Counted from the stretch's first letter, positions 25,765 to 35,528 are shown. The stretch is 64,000 nt of DNA from an uncultured Flavobacteriaceae bacterium (GCA_947488435.1 CANKZG010000001.1:62001-126000); one strand, 5' to 3'. Notes: a model not told the origin generated them from the letters alone. Made by a program: numbers and translations.

Positions 25765-26793
25765 ATGTACATTACAATAACAGCTCAAAAAATAGCTGCT
25801 AATTATTCACAAAGTTCAGGTGATTTTGTGGCATATCTGGAGAAAGAAAATCAGGGATTGGAGCAAGAAGAGATGGAACATTTTTTCAATCAATATGGTG
25901 ATGAAATTGGAGCTGCAGAAGTGGTAAAAGATATTGATAGTAACACCGCAAAACTCAAAAAGAAAGAGCCCAAATTTTATTCAATAACTGTAAGTCCTAG
26001 CAAATATGAATTGAGAAAATTAGAGAATAGCCGAGAGGATTTAAAGCGATATACAAGAGAACTAATGAAAGATTATGCAGCCTCATTTAATCGTGAAATC
26101 AATGGTCGAAAAGTAACAGTAGATGACATAAAGTATTACGCCAAGATTGAACATCAACGCACCTTTAAAGGAACAGATAAACAGGTGCGAGAGAACCAAC
26201 CTTTTGCAACTAAAATCTTAAAGTTGAAACAAGAGATACGCAAAATTCAGCAAGGAGAAGCAACTGGAAATATTGAACGATTGAAATTGAAAATAGGTAA
26301 ACTAGAAAAAGAAGCACCACATCAGCAGGATGGGAAACGAATTGTTCAAGGAATGAAAAAAGCAGGCGACCAAAGTCATATTCATATTATCGTGAGTCGG
26401 AAGGATATGTCTAATTCTGTAAGTCTATCGCCAGGGAGTAAATACAAAGCTTCGGAAGTAATGATGAATGGTAAAATGGTAAAGCGAGGATTTAATAGGG
26501 ATTCATTTTTCGCGAAAGCGGAACAAACATTTGATATTACATTTGGGTACAAACGCAACTATGCAGAATCCTACAAATCAAAAAAGGATTTCATTAAAAA
26601 TTCAAAGCTCTACTTCTCAACCTTACTCGGATTGCCAGCAAGTGAAAAAGCGGTCGCCTTTAAAATTTTAGGAAAAGCAGGAGTCCCAATAGCCAGCATC
26701 CCAACTAATAAAGTACAACTCGCCTTAAAGACCATTCGGTATTTGAAACGAGGTGTGGATGTGGCAATTAAATCTGGCTCGATAGGCATATAG
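25765..26793 (+). CDS. Relaxase, BfmB/BtgB-like (DUF5712)
   Basis: A 342-residue protein of the Bacteroidota mobilization family. The motif HIHIIVSRKD near residue 210 is the metal-binding His motif of relaxases, and a conserved Tyr in the N-terminal third (YYAKIEHQRTFKG) is a possible nucleophile. The family nicks oriT and pilots single-stranded DNA. It lies between the accessory gene and the coupling protein gene. A palindrome copy (26508-26517) encodes FAKA. Confidence 0.8.
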   Translation: MYITITAQKIAANYSQSSGDFVAYLEKENQGLEQEEMEHFFNQYGDEIGAAEVVKDIDSNTAKLKKKEPKFYSITVSPSKYELRKLENSREDLKRYTRELMKDYAASFNREINGRKVTVDDIKYYAKIEHQRTFKGTDKQVRENQPFATKILKLKQEIRKIQQGEATGNIERLKLKIGKLEKEAPHQQDGKRIVQGMKKAGDQSHIHIIVSRKDMSNSVSLSPGSKYKASEVMMNGKMVKRGFNRDSFFAKAEQTFDITFGYKRNYAESYKSKKDFIKNSKLYFSTLLGLPASEKAVAFKILGKAGVPIASIPTNKVQLALKTIRYLKRGVDVAIKSGSIGI

Positions 26794-26795
26794 TG

Positions 26796-28382
26796 ATGGA
26801 TGGTTTGATTTTTAGCATAGCGATGTATACTGGAATGAGCTTGATATTTTACAGCTTGTTTAAACTGACACGCTATGCTTTTACATTAAATCTAATATTA
26901 ATAGCGGGCAGTTTTGTGTTCTTATTTCATAATGAGTTATTCCTGTCGAGCTTCTTTCATTTTGTGTTGTATTTGGGTTGTCCACTTATGTTGACCAATA
27001 CGGTTATGTTGGTGTATTTGGTCAAGGATAGTAAACCAAAATCGGGAGATAAATTTCAAGTGCATTTTAAAACCAAAGGCGCATCATTTAAGGTAGATAA
27101 TATCAAACGTGGGGCTTCCGTAATAGGGGCAGCTGGTAGCGGGAAAACAGAAAGTGTAGTGTATACCTTTCTGTCTCATTTTAGTGCTCATTCTTTTTGT
27201 GGAGTCATTCACGATTATAAGCATTTTGAAATTACCGAAATGGCATACCCACTCTTTCAACAGAACGGTGTTGATTTTAAGATTGTATCGTTTGATAGAA
27301 TTTTTAATCGAGTGAATCCTATTGCACCTCGATATATGCAAACCGAAGAAAGCGTGAACGAAGTAGCTCGCGTCTTGATTGAAAATCTTTTGGAGCAAAA
27401 AGAAAGTGGAAGTACGGGAACGAGCAAATTCTTTAATGATGCTGCTGAAGGTTTGATAGGTGGAATAATTTGGAAACTGCGTACTTCTTATCCCCAATAC
27501 TGCACCTTGCCACATCTCATAGCGATTTATCAATTATTGGATACAGATAGTCTCATTGCTTTTTTAAGCTCTAATACGACCTCAAGAGCGATGGCAGATG
27601 CTTTTATTAGCGGGAAAGATTCTGACCGACAAACTGCTGGCGTAAAAAGCACCTTGGCCAATGCGCTCAAAAAGATAAGCACCAAACGTATTTTTATGGT
27701 GCTTTCTGCAGATGAGACATCTTTAAATGTGAATAGCCTGGAGCGACCGATGGTTGTTTCGGTAGTAAACAATCCGCAATTTGAAACGGCGTACTCTCCA
27801 ATCATTGCAACCGTTATTCACACCATTACCAAGCAAATGAGTATTAGAGCTGCAAAACCTTCTTTTTTAATGATGGAAGAAGCACCAACTATTAGACTTT
27901 TGAATATGCATCGTATTCCTGCAACTTTACGGAGTTACAACATCGCTACGATTTATGTGATGCAGGACAAAATCCAAAACGATATGATGTATGGAGACAA
28001 GGCAAGCAGAGCTATCTTAAGCAATCTATCCTATCAGTTTTTTGGAAAAGTAAATGACCCTGATACCGCTAAATATTACGAACGTTTTTTTGAAATTATT
28101 AAAAAGGAAACCACAAGCATAAGTCGCGGACACAATCTCAATTTTGACTCTCGTATTACCACGGGAGAACGTGAAGTTGCGAAAAGACGTGCTGATGTGT
28201 TTTTTAGGTTAAAGCAAGGTGAATTCGTGACATTTGCCGATGGTGAGGATAAAAAAATACAGTTTAAACTCCCGAAAATTGTGAAGCAATTACCATCTGA
28301 TGTTATGGACTATACCGAAGCTGATTTGGATGAAAATTTTGAGCGGATTTATCGGGAAGTGAGGTCTATTTTTAAAGACTAA
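26796..28382 (+). CDS. Type IV coupling protein (VirD4/TraG-like ATPase)
   Basis: About 528 residues. Two N-terminal membrane helices anchor it; then Walker A (GAAGSGKT, residues about 111-118 from the ATG) and Walker B (FLMMEE). It links the relaxase-DNA complex to the mating channel. The start is next to the relaxase stop (GTG 26793 or ATG 26796; I chose the ATG). Its 3' end overlaps the convergent nuclease-like gene by 11 bases, so the cargo operon was inserted very close to this gene. Confidence 0.9.
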   Translation: MDGLIFSIAMYTGMSLIFYSLFKLTRYAFTLNLILIAGSFVFLFHNELFLSSFFHFVLYLGCPLMLTNTVMLVYLVKDSKPKSGDKFQVHFKTKGASFKVDNIKRGASVIGAAGSGKTESVVYTFLSHFSAHSFCGVIHDYKHFEITEMAYPLFQQNGVDFKIVSFDRIFNRVNPIAPRYMQTEESVNEVARVLIENLLEQKESGSTGTSKFFNDAAEGLIGGIIWKLRTSYPQYCTLPHLIAIYQLLDTDSLIAFLSSNTTSRAMADAFISGKDSDRQTAGVKSTLANALKKISTKRIFMVLSADETSLNVNSLERPMVVSVVNNPQFETAYSPIIATVIHTITKQMSIRAAKPSFLMMEEAPTIRLLNMHRIPATLRSYNIATIYVMQDKIQNDMMYGDKASRAILSNLSYQFFGKVNDPDTAKYYERFFEIIKKETTSISRGHNLNFDSRITTGEREVAKRRADVFFRLKQGEFVTFADGEDKKIQFKLPKIVKQLPSDVMDYTEADLDENFERIYREVRSIFKD

Positions 28383-28854
28383 AAGGACCAAATTCTATTA
28401 CACATTTTTCTCTATTTTCGTGTAATTCAACATAAATTCCGTGTTGATACCCGAGTTCATTCATATATTCATTTATTTTCACATAGTCGAAATTTCTTTT
28501 GCTATTTTTCCAAGCCATTTTTATTTCTACTATGATAAGATTTATATCGGTATCTCTTTTATGTACGATTATGTCTGGGTAAACAATGCTAAAATCCCCT
28601 CCTGAATCATCCAAGTTCAATCGCTTTCCCATTAAGTTTCCTACGGCATCTGGGTCATAATCATTTCGCATTCGGTTATATTCAACATCTACGTCATAAT
28701 CGGTATTTGATAAGAGATTATCTAAATGTAAAGCTAATCGGTGAGATACAGTTCTTTCATTAATGTTATAGCTACTTTGCAAAAGAATAGAGTCACTTTC
28801 AAACAATCTGTTAATTGCGTCAATCAATAACTTTGAAACTTGATTTTTTGTCAT
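28372..28854 (-). CDS. Small PD-(D/E)XK nuclease-like protein
   Basis: A 160-residue protein with the restriction-type core YPDIIVHKRDTD followed by LIIVEIKMAW. That is the D...ExK pattern of the PD-(D/E)XK nuclease fold. No DNA-binding domain is seen. It is the last gene of the caspase operon and overlaps the upstream 330-residue gene by four bases. If the operon is a defense system, this would be its nucleic-acid-targeting part, although proteins of this type can also be non-catalytic. Confidence 0.65.
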   Translation of the reverse strand: MTKNQVSKLLIDAINRLFESDSILLQSSYNINERTVSHRLALHLDNLLSNTDYDVDVEYNRMRNDYDPDAVGNLMGKRLNLDDSGGDFSIVYPDIIVHKRDTDINLIIVEIKMAWKNSKRNFDYVKINEYMNELGYQHGIYVELHENREKCVIEFGPFSL

Positions 28855-29843
28855 TGGCTTTTTTGTAAGATGAAAAATTTAAAATTACAATCAGTATCTA
28901 AAATTATTGCAGAATCCAATTTCTTTAGTTCTTCTAAATCTTCAATAGGATAGAAGGTTTGGACTCTCAAGTAGTTTTTTCTATTACCACCAGGTAAGTC
29001 TATTCTGAATGGTCTAAACCAAAGTGCGTATGGTTTTTCATTGAACTGAAAAAAAATGTTTCTACTATTGAAATGCTCCAATGAAATTTCATTTTTGAAA
29101 CACGTCAATACATCTATTAGAAAATTAGGGACTTCTTTAAAGCCAATATTTGTGTCAAAGTGGTAAGATTTCCCGATTTGATGTTGTTTGATATGCGAAG
29201 CATAATGCCTGAACATTGTATGTACATATGTAAAAGCATCTACCAGAATTTCTCTTCCAGAGATTTCAATAATTTCCTCACTTTTACCTAGTTCTTGGTA
29301 AAACTCTTTTACTAAAAGATAAATGTATTTACCGTGTAATACAATTGTTTTTTGAAGATAGTCTTTATAACGACTTCCTATTTGCATATTCTGGCAAAAT
29401 TTTTCCAACTGCTTTAATTGCTGCCTAGTCTCTTGGGCAACATAATTTATCAGCTTAAAGCCGTTTAATTTATCTTCTAGAAAATTTTTCCAATTTTCAT
29501 ATTCATTATGTAAAAATGCAACATCTTCTTTTTTCTTTGCAAGTGGGATTTCGCCTTTAAAATCTATAACAGCTTTATGACCATTTAAGTCATTTACATA
29601 CAATAAGTATTTTCCCCTAAAAAGATAGTTTGAACAAGAAGTGTATTTTTTTATATCATTAACCTTATTTCCATTAATGTCCCTTAAACTCTCAAAAATC
29701 CCGCAAGCGAACCTTTCTTCAGCTAAAGACAACTCTTCATTAGCATAAATTTTATCTACAAGAGATTGTACGATATTCTTATAGTCTTCGTGTTGCTCTT
29801 TATTATCATATAAGCTATCTAATAATGCTCGTGGATAAGTCAT
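28851..29843 (-). CDS. Protein of unknown function in caspase operon
   Basis: A 330-residue soluble protein without signal peptide or membrane helix. It appears largely alpha-helical in the middle and beta-rich towards the end. I recognise no known domain. It lies 9 bp after the caspase-like gene and overlaps the nuclease-like gene, so all three were kept as one unit. It may be a sensor or an adaptor, but nothing in the sequence shows that. Confidence 0.7.
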   Translation of the reverse strand: MTYPRALLDSLYDNKEQHEDYKNIVQSLVDKIYANEELSLAEERFACGIFESLRDINGNKVNDIKKYTSCSNYLFRGKYLLYVNDLNGHKAVIDFKGEIPLAKKKEDVAFLHNEYENWKNFLEDKLNGFKLINYVAQETRQQLKQLEKFCQNMQIGSRYKDYLQKTIVLHGKYIYLLVKEFYQELGKSEEIIEISGREILVDAFTYVHTMFRHYASHIKQHQIGKSYHFDTNIGFKEVPNFLIDVLTCFKNEISLEHFNSRNIFFQFNEKPYALWFRPFRIDLPGGNRKNYLRVQTFYPIEDLEELKKLDSAIILDTDCNFKFFILQKSQ

Positions 29844-29852
29844 ATCTCGATG

Positions 29853-31340
29853 TTACGAAAGTAGATTTAGTTCTTGCGATTCTAAAAGTACAACCTTCAT
29901 ATCTTTATAAGCATTAATTAGTTCTAGTGGCGTTGTATTGTATGGTGTCTGAAAAGAAATCGAATAAGACGTTACGAAAATTTCATAGTCGAACTCATTG
30001 AAAATTATTGTACAAGTACTGGTGTCAGATGGATTATATTCAACCTTGATGTTTTCTTGATTTTCCATTTCTTCTATTGTGTCAATTAGAGAGTCGACGT
30101 CAATATCACTGTTTGTTTTAAATTCAAGCTTCTTGAATATTCCATCGAAGATTGAATTAAATTCTTTTCCAAGAACCAAATTGGAATTTGTGAAATTATC
30201 GAGTGTTTTAGTTAAAATATACTCGTTAGGTTGATTTTCAGATTGATTGAGTTCTACATAATAAGTGAAATCGGGTGTTACAATTGCTCCGGAACCATTG
30301 TCAAATGAAACTTTAACTTGCTTTCTAGAATACCCAATTTCATTTTTAATCTCGACGGCCAATTCTTCAATTTCGTCCTTCACCTCACTATCTCCAATTT
30401 TTTGTACAAAATCATTTGCTCCAGAGTAGTAATTTTTTGGGACGGTGTGAATTTTTTTTATGAAACCAGATAAAGATTTTATATCGCCAGTTTCGATATT
30501 GAGAAGTGATACGCTTTTCAAGGACTTATCCTCGGTCCTAGCAAGCATTTGTCTTTCATTAAAGGACTCATTTAAATCTGCGATAATGAAACGGTCTGAT
30601 AAATTGCCAAACATCATTGGGGTTTGAGTTCTTCTTTTAGTTGAGTGCATCGGTACAAAAGCACTGACTTCTTTATTAAGATATCCCTGTAGCTTTTCAC
30701 TAAATAAAAGGCCACCTTCATAACAATTTTTCCCTTCTCCATTTAGGGCTTTTATTAGGAAATGAGTCCAAACTCCATTTTTAAGGATTGGATGAGAAAT
30801 GCTTTTCTCATTTGATTTGCACGAAGAAAATCCAATGCAATATTCTTCGTTTCTGTAATTATAAATTAACTCATCAGCCATAAACGATTCATCAATACCT
30901 CTTTCATCATCTCCAGGTATAAATCCGCTATGACAACAATCTAGAAATAGTATACATTTATTAGATTTAGATTTTTTAAAATTACCCAAAATGAATTCAA
31001 TTGGAATCCCGGTGTCGGTTATGTTAGTTTTATAAGAGTCTACTGGTAAAATGTAATTAGTATTGTTTGTATAAGTTCCGTGACCAGCAAAAAACACTAT
31101 TATTCTATCATTTAAAGTGGCATATTTGATTATCCTATCCAGTTCAGTCTTGATTGCCGTATTTGTTGCTCTTTCATTTTTCAGTTGGGTTATATTTTCT
31201 TCAAGACCTATTTTATTTTTTATGATTACTTGTTTAAGGTCATCGGCGTCCTTAGCTGCATAGTCAACTTTGGGGAATGAAGAATTATCGAGGTAATTTT
31301 CTATTGCAACTATAAGAATGTGTGTGGTTTGTACAAGCAT
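29853..31340 (-). CDS. Caspase-like (C14) cysteine protease with C-terminal extension
   Basis: A 495-residue protein. Residues 1-240 form a caspase-fold domain: LIVAIENYL and DYAAKDADDLKQV at the start, catalytic His87 in FFAGHGTY, and catalytic Cys136 in LFLDCCHSGF. The remaining ~250 residues match no family I recognise and may sense the trigger. Caspase-like proteases are death effectors in several bacterial defense systems, activated by partner proteins. The gene heads the operon with an unknown protein and a nuclease-like protein, all within an ICE between transfer genes. Confidence 0.85.
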   Translation of the reverse strand: MLVQTTHILIVAIENYLDNSSFPKVDYAAKDADDLKQVIIKNKIGLEENITQLKNERATNTAIKTELDRIIKYATLNDRIIVFFAGHGTYTNNTNYILPVDSYKTNITDTGIPIEFILGNFKKSKSNKCILFLDCCHSGFIPGDDERGIDESFMADELIYNYRNEEYCIGFSSCKSNEKSISHPILKNGVWTHFLIKALNGEGKNCYEGGLLFSEKLQGYLNKEVSAFVPMHSTKRRTQTPMMFGNLSDRFIIADLNESFNERQMLARTEDKSLKSVSLLNIETGDIKSLSGFIKKIHTVPKNYYSGANDFVQKIGDSEVKDEIEELAVEIKNEIGYSRKQVKVSFDNGSGAIVTPDFTYYVELNQSENQPNEYILTKTLDNFTNSNLVLGKEFNSIFDGIFKKLEFKTNSDIDVDSLIDTIEEMENQENIKVEYNPSDTSTCTIIFNEFDYEIFVTSYSISFQTPYNTTPLELINAYKDMKVVLLESQELNLLS

Positions 31341-31390
31341 AAAACATATAATTAATTCTGTAAAAATATAAAAGTAAATCTCAAAATTCA

Positions 31391-31407
31391 GTAAGTTAAC
31401 GACTTAC
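31391..31407. promoter_or_regulatory. Candidate operator between the two divergent cargo units
   Basis: GTAAGT (31391-31396) and ACTTAC (31402-31407) form a perfect 6-bp inverted repeat with a 5-bp spacer in the 123-bp gap between the caspase operon and the PLD operon. A shared regulator could bind here. Confidence 0.35.
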
Positions 31408-31463
31408 ATTTCTAAACTCGTATTGATTATATTTATGAATTCAAAAAGTATTCTAAGACATAA

Positions 31464-32321
31464 ATGAGTAAATTTTTAACAGGAAAAGAGCTAGAAGAAG
31501 CTATTTACAATATCATTTGGGAAACAGAGCAACAATTGGTTGTAGTTTCACCATTTATAAAGCTTGACGACTATTTTAAGAAGTTGTTTGATAAACATCA
31601 GAATAATCCCAAAATACATTTAGTAGTAGTTTTCGGTAAGAACGAAAATGCAGTAAAACGGAGTATGAGTAAAGCAGATTTTGATTACTTTAAAAAGTTT
31701 TTGAATGTCAGTATTATTTACGTTCCTAACTTGCACGCAAAGTATTATGGAAATGAAAAGAAAGGGGTTATTACCTCGATTAACTTATACGATTATTCTT
31801 TTATAAATAATATTGAGTTCGGGGTGTATTCAGAGCAAAGTATTTTGGATAGATTCAAAGCATCAGCTGATAATGACGCCTGGAATGAGTGTATGGAAAT
31901 CGCACATAATAATGAGGTTGTTTTTATAAAACGTCCCGTTTATCAAACCAAAAAAGTACTTATTAACCTGGGAAAAAACTATATCAAGTCTGATGTGCTA
32001 TACGATTCTACGGATAAATTTTATGGTTTCAAAAAGAGTAATGCAGGTTTGGGGAAAAGATTAGAAGATTTTCCTGAAGAACTGGAATTAGGTTCACAGA
32101 CTGCTGTTCGACCAGAACGCATTATTGAAGAAAAAGAGTCAACAAAAGGATATTGCATTAGAAGTGGTGTAGAAATTCCTTTTAATCCAAAACAACCAAT
32201 GTCTAAAGCATCTTGGAAAATTTGGAATGAGTATGGAAACGCTGACTTTCCAGAAAAATACTGTCATAAGACAGGCAAAAAGTCAAATGGTAAAACTTCT
32301 ATGAATAATCCTATTCTATAA
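31464..32321 (+). CDS. PLD-like phosphodiesterase (single HxK motif) with Cys-rich tail
   Basis: A 285-residue protein with one PLD motif: His91-x-Lys93 in NLHAKYYGN followed by SINLYDYSF. One HKD motif per chain means it works as a dimer, as in Nuc and BfiI-type endonucleases. The C-terminal part (GYCIRSGVEIPFNPKQP and KYCHKTGK) looks like a degenerate zinc-ribbon pair of Cys. It may cleave nucleic acid. It is 12 bp upstream of the next gene, and the two form a unit that opposes the caspase operon. Confidence 0.78.
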   Translation: MSKFLTGKELEEAIYNIIWETEQQLVVVSPFIKLDDYFKKLFDKHQNNPKIHLVVVFGKNENAVKRSMSKADFDYFKKFLNVSIIYVPNLHAKYYGNEKKGVITSINLYDYSFINNIEFGVYSEQSILDRFKASADNDAWNECMEIAHNNEVVFIKRPVYQTKKVLINLGKNYIKSDVLYDSTDKFYGFKKSNAGLGKRLEDFPEELELGSQTAVRPERIIEEKESTKGYCIRSGVEIPFNPKQPMSKASWKIWNEYGNADFPEKYCHKTGKKSNGKTSMNNPIL

Positions 32322-32333
32322 CCCTATTGTTTT

Positions 32334-34223
32334 TTGATAAAGAGTAATAACATAGGACCTATAAGAAGGGCAGATTTATCTTTGAGAGGTGAATATCCAG
32401 AATTTAAGACTACGATTTATCGCATAGAGGAAAATAAATTTCTAATTCACATCCCGAAAATTCGAAAACGACTTGAAGCCGTAAAGAGGCATTTTAAGCA
32501 AAATATAAAACCCATATTAACACCAGTTGAGCTCACTAATATAAAACCCAAAAAATATATTGAGATAATACCGTCAATGACTGATAAAGAAATTTCATTG
32601 GGTCTTGAAGGTATCTTAATGAGCAAGATGGATTGGATGAAACTTTTGGTCTCAAAGTTTCCTAGAATTAATTTTTATAAGATTACTGATGATGATGGAG
32701 TGGTCAATATTCATATCGCTAACTACAAAGAGAAGAAGGGCAAGACGACCCAGTTCATTTTTTTAGACGTTTTTAATAAAAAAGCACTAGAGGATTTCCT
32801 TAAAAGTCATAATAGTCCTATAAACTTTAACGTCATAGTGGATGACTTTGAACAAAGTCCCGATTTAACTCCAGGTTTTGATGCCGAAACAGGAGCTTAC
32901 ATATACTTAAAAGAGTTAAAACAAAAGCCACACTTAATACAAAGAGATGAAGCACTTTGGTTTGATAATGTAGACAGTATTTTTCAAGGTAGATTTAAAA
33001 AAAAGAATCTCTTTTTTTATGACGCAGAAGAGTATAGCTGTTATGTAGATTTTAGTGCTTACCCTAATATAGACCTTCGCTATTATTTAATGCTCTATGA
33101 GGTTTGCTATTTAACACCACCATTAGAAAAGTCAATTAAAGAATGGCTGAAGGTTTTTAATGTGTCAGAGGACGAATTTATAGAGCTGATAATCAGAGGT
33201 AGAATTCTTTTGGTTTTGCCACAGGAATATGCGAGGTATGATAGAGGTTTAATTAATAACATATACAAACTTAAACCGGAAGCAGTAATTTCAAAACGCG
33301 CTGTTTCCTGTCTACAGCAATGTGATATTGTAGAACTTTCGGATAATTATATTTTTAATGCTCCAGATTGTGCTATTGAACTGAAGAAACTAAGCTCCTT
33401 GCTATCAAAAGCAACCAAACAAGATGCTGAATTCCTATATAGAATAATGGTCTGGCCTATTGCGGCAAGAAGAAACAGCTTTGAGGTGTTGCAAAGAAGC
33501 GGTGTTTTAAGTGCATCATTATATGGTGTAAATAAAATTATATCGAATCCGCCAGGTAATAGTGTAAGCGAAGCTACAGATTTTTTATTGACCGTTTTTT
33601 CGCCATCCATACACTTGGCACATTCGCTAAATGCAACCTACTTTCCGTTTCAATCCAACAATGACCATTCTGACGAGAAGTATGCAGATATGATGGGAAA
33701 ATTATTGAATTTCTTTAAGTCTGCCACTTTAGAAAATTTCAGTACTCTCCAAAAAGAGGAATTATATTTAGCGGGAGGCAATTCCTTTATTTCTCCTATT
33801 GATTTAATAGAAATAAACACCTTTGATTCCATTCTTGAATTTGAGGAAGTTTTAAGTAGTGACATTGTTTATCCCAATAGCCAAAAACTTTTGGAAACAT
33901 TATCTGTTTTAAGTCCAGAGGAACAATCTGATAAAATACGTTTTTATAATAACGAGCTTAAGAAGTATCTAAAACATAGTGAAAATCGCTACAAAACATT
34001 TGACTTTAGCGTTAAAGGCATAAATGCTATACTTGGGTTAACGACTGGCGTACCAACAGGATTTATGTTGTCTGGTTTGAAGCTCTTAAGCAAGGGCAGA
34101 ATATTGCCTCTTAAAAATATAATCGGAAAATTAGAAGAGGCTATGGCAAAAGACGCTGACCAAAAGAATATTCACTTTTTATCTAAAATAAATAGAGTGG
34201 CTAAACTAAAACGTAATGACTAA
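32334..34223 (+). CDS. Large protein of unknown function paired with PLD
   Basis: A 629-residue protein starting at TTG; the next ATG in frame is about 80 residues later and would cut away conserved-looking sequence. It has no signal peptide. A hydrophobic, glycine-rich stretch (AILGLTTGVPTGFMLSG) near residue 565 could be a membrane-inserting segment. No ATP-binding or other motif is recognised. It follows the PLD gene by 12 bp, so it is likely to work with it. Function unknown. Confidence 0.7.
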   Translation: MIKSNNIGPIRRADLSLRGEYPEFKTTIYRIEENKFLIHIPKIRKRLEAVKRHFKQNIKPILTPVELTNIKPKKYIEIIPSMTDKEISLGLEGILMSKMDWMKLLVSKFPRINFYKITDDDGVVNIHIANYKEKKGKTTQFIFLDVFNKKALEDFLKSHNSPINFNVIVDDFEQSPDLTPGFDAETGAYIYLKELKQKPHLIQRDEALWFDNVDSIFQGRFKKKNLFFYDAEEYSCYVDFSAYPNIDLRYYLMLYEVCYLTPPLEKSIKEWLKVFNVSEDEFIELIIRGRILLVLPQEYARYDRGLINNIYKLKPEAVISKRAVSCLQQCDIVELSDNYIFNAPDCAIELKKLSSLLSKATKQDAEFLYRIMVWPIAARRNSFEVLQRSGVLSASLYGVNKIISNPPGNSVSEATDFLLTVFSPSIHLAHSLNATYFPFQSNNDHSDEKYADMMGKLLNFFKSATLENFSTLQKEELYLAGGNSFISPIDLIEINTFDSILEFEEVLSSDIVYPNSQKLLETLSVLSPEEQSDKIRFYNNELKKYLKHSENRYKTFDFSVKGINAILGLTTGVPTGFMLSGLKLLSKGRILPLKNIIGKLEEAMAKDADQKNIHFLSKINRVAKLKRND

Positions 34224-34251
34224 TAATAATTATACGTTACTTTTAGATTCT

Positions 34252-34620
34252 TTAAAAAGGCGAAACTTCACGTCTCCCTTTCTCAGTAACCTTCCATTGT
34301 CCATCTTCCTTTATTAGCTTGAAGATTTCAGGAGTTTCTTCATACGACGTTGAGAATTGTACCCAAGCAATATCGCCATCTACAGTTTCCTGTAATACTA
34401 TAAAATTTGATGCTCCTGCAGCTGGGTCACTGGGAGCCATCACAGCTTGTATGGACATAAAGGAAGCATAACTTTCTGCTGTGGTATGTTTCTTTAGTTT
34501 GCTATTGTCTTTTTGGTAGAAACTTTCTATGACAACCTTGGCCGTATCGGTATGAGACAGTTGACCTTGACTGCAAGAAAGTACAGCCAAGGTCAGGAGA
34601 TAAAATGCTATTTTTTTCAT
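34252..34620 (-). CDS. Small lipoprotein, DUF4878-like
   Basis: A 122-residue protein with a signal peptide and lipobox ending at Cys16 (LAVLSCSQ). The mature part shows an NTF2-like pattern (KVVIESFYQKDNSKLKK, then WVQFSTSYE and GQWKVTEKGRR), as in DUF4878 lipoproteins. It is the last gene of the tra operon, 7 bp after traN, and may support the outer-membrane part of the mating channel or serve entry exclusion. Neither role is shown. Confidence 0.7.
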   Translation of the reverse strand: MKKIAFYLLTLAVLSCSQGQLSHTDTAKVVIESFYQKDNSKLKKHTTAESYASFMSIQAVMAPSDPAAGASNFIVLQETVDGDIAWVQFSTSYEETPEIFKLIKEDGQWKVTEKGRREVSPF

Positions 34621-34627
34621 AATACTA

Positions 34628-35497
34628 TCAATTAGGATGATTTATAAAATGGTCTGCTATAAACAGCACCAAATTACGTTCGCCATTGGCCTCATTTAGC
34701 TCTAGTACCACTCTTCGTTCGTTGCTTATAGAGAACTTGGGTAGTACAAAGACCATTCTAGCTGATGTGCCTTTCTTTATTTTAGTGGGCTTTTTATGAA
34801 CATAACTCGGTGTTTGATATAGCTTCTGCAAAGACTTCTTTTTTCCTTTTTTACGGGTGGTAATCGAGAAGTCCATAAAATTCAGGTCATAGTCTAACGA
34901 CGACCTATTATCGACTTGTACAACGAAGTACAATTCTTCCTTATCAAAAACAATATTCTCAACGGTCATAATAATACCGCTTTGCCTTGTTTTTATCCTT
35001 CCAATGCGCTGTTTTCGCTTTATCAGATACGAGCAAAATCGCTCATAGTATGCCGACTTATCAAAGCGTGGCGCAGGTAACGTATCAAGATTAGTTAGTA
35101 GGTCTTTCTTTGGCTTTTCATTGCCAATTGCGGTCGAAAGCGGTATAAAGTAGTTGTACCGTTTTAAGTGGTTTTTATACTTTACAATATACGAAAAAAT
35201 ATCGCCATTATTATTGATTATCAGCAAATTACTTTCCTTTCCAGGCTTGGCTTGAAGCAGTCCAAAATGCTGTTCTTTTTCACGGTTATATGTAAATACG
35301 AAGTGATTTGCTCCAGTAATTCCCTGGCGTATTGGATTAGGGAAAAACAGCGCTACGTTCTTATCATCATTAGCATAAATAGTATCCAAAACTTCAGTAG
35401 TATGTTTAGTGGTTTGTGCTGGAGCTTGTGCCGAGCATAGTCGAGGTGCGAAAGCGTTACATAGTAAAAGACCGCTCATTAGGATTAGCTTTTTCAT
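34628..35497 (-). CDS. traN: Conjugative transposon protein TraN (DUF4138)
   Basis: About 289 residues from the Met codon at 35497, which gives a signal peptide ending in CSAQ; the longer frame from 35521 lacks such a start. Position downstream of traM, length and the beta-rich periplasmic sequence fit TraN (DUF4138), the VirB9-like part of Bacteroidota type IV secretion. It probably forms the outer part of the channel with TraM. Confidence 0.82.
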   Translation of the reverse strand: MKKLILMSGLLLCNAFAPRLCSAQAPAQTTKHTTEVLDTIYANDDKNVALFFPNPIRQGITGANHFVFTYNREKEQHFGLLQAKPGKESNLLIINNNGDIFSYIVKYKNHLKRYNYFIPLSTAIGNEKPKKDLLTNLDTLPAPRFDKSAYYERFCSYLIKRKQRIGRIKTRQSGIIMTVENIVFDKEELYFVVQVDNRSSLDYDLNFMDFSITTRKKGKKKSLQKLYQTPSYVHKKPTKIKKGTSARMVFVLPKFSISNERRVVLELNEANGERNLVLFIADHFINHPN

Positions 35498-35528
35498 ATT
35501 GTATAATTTTAATACCCTCAAAGGGTGA

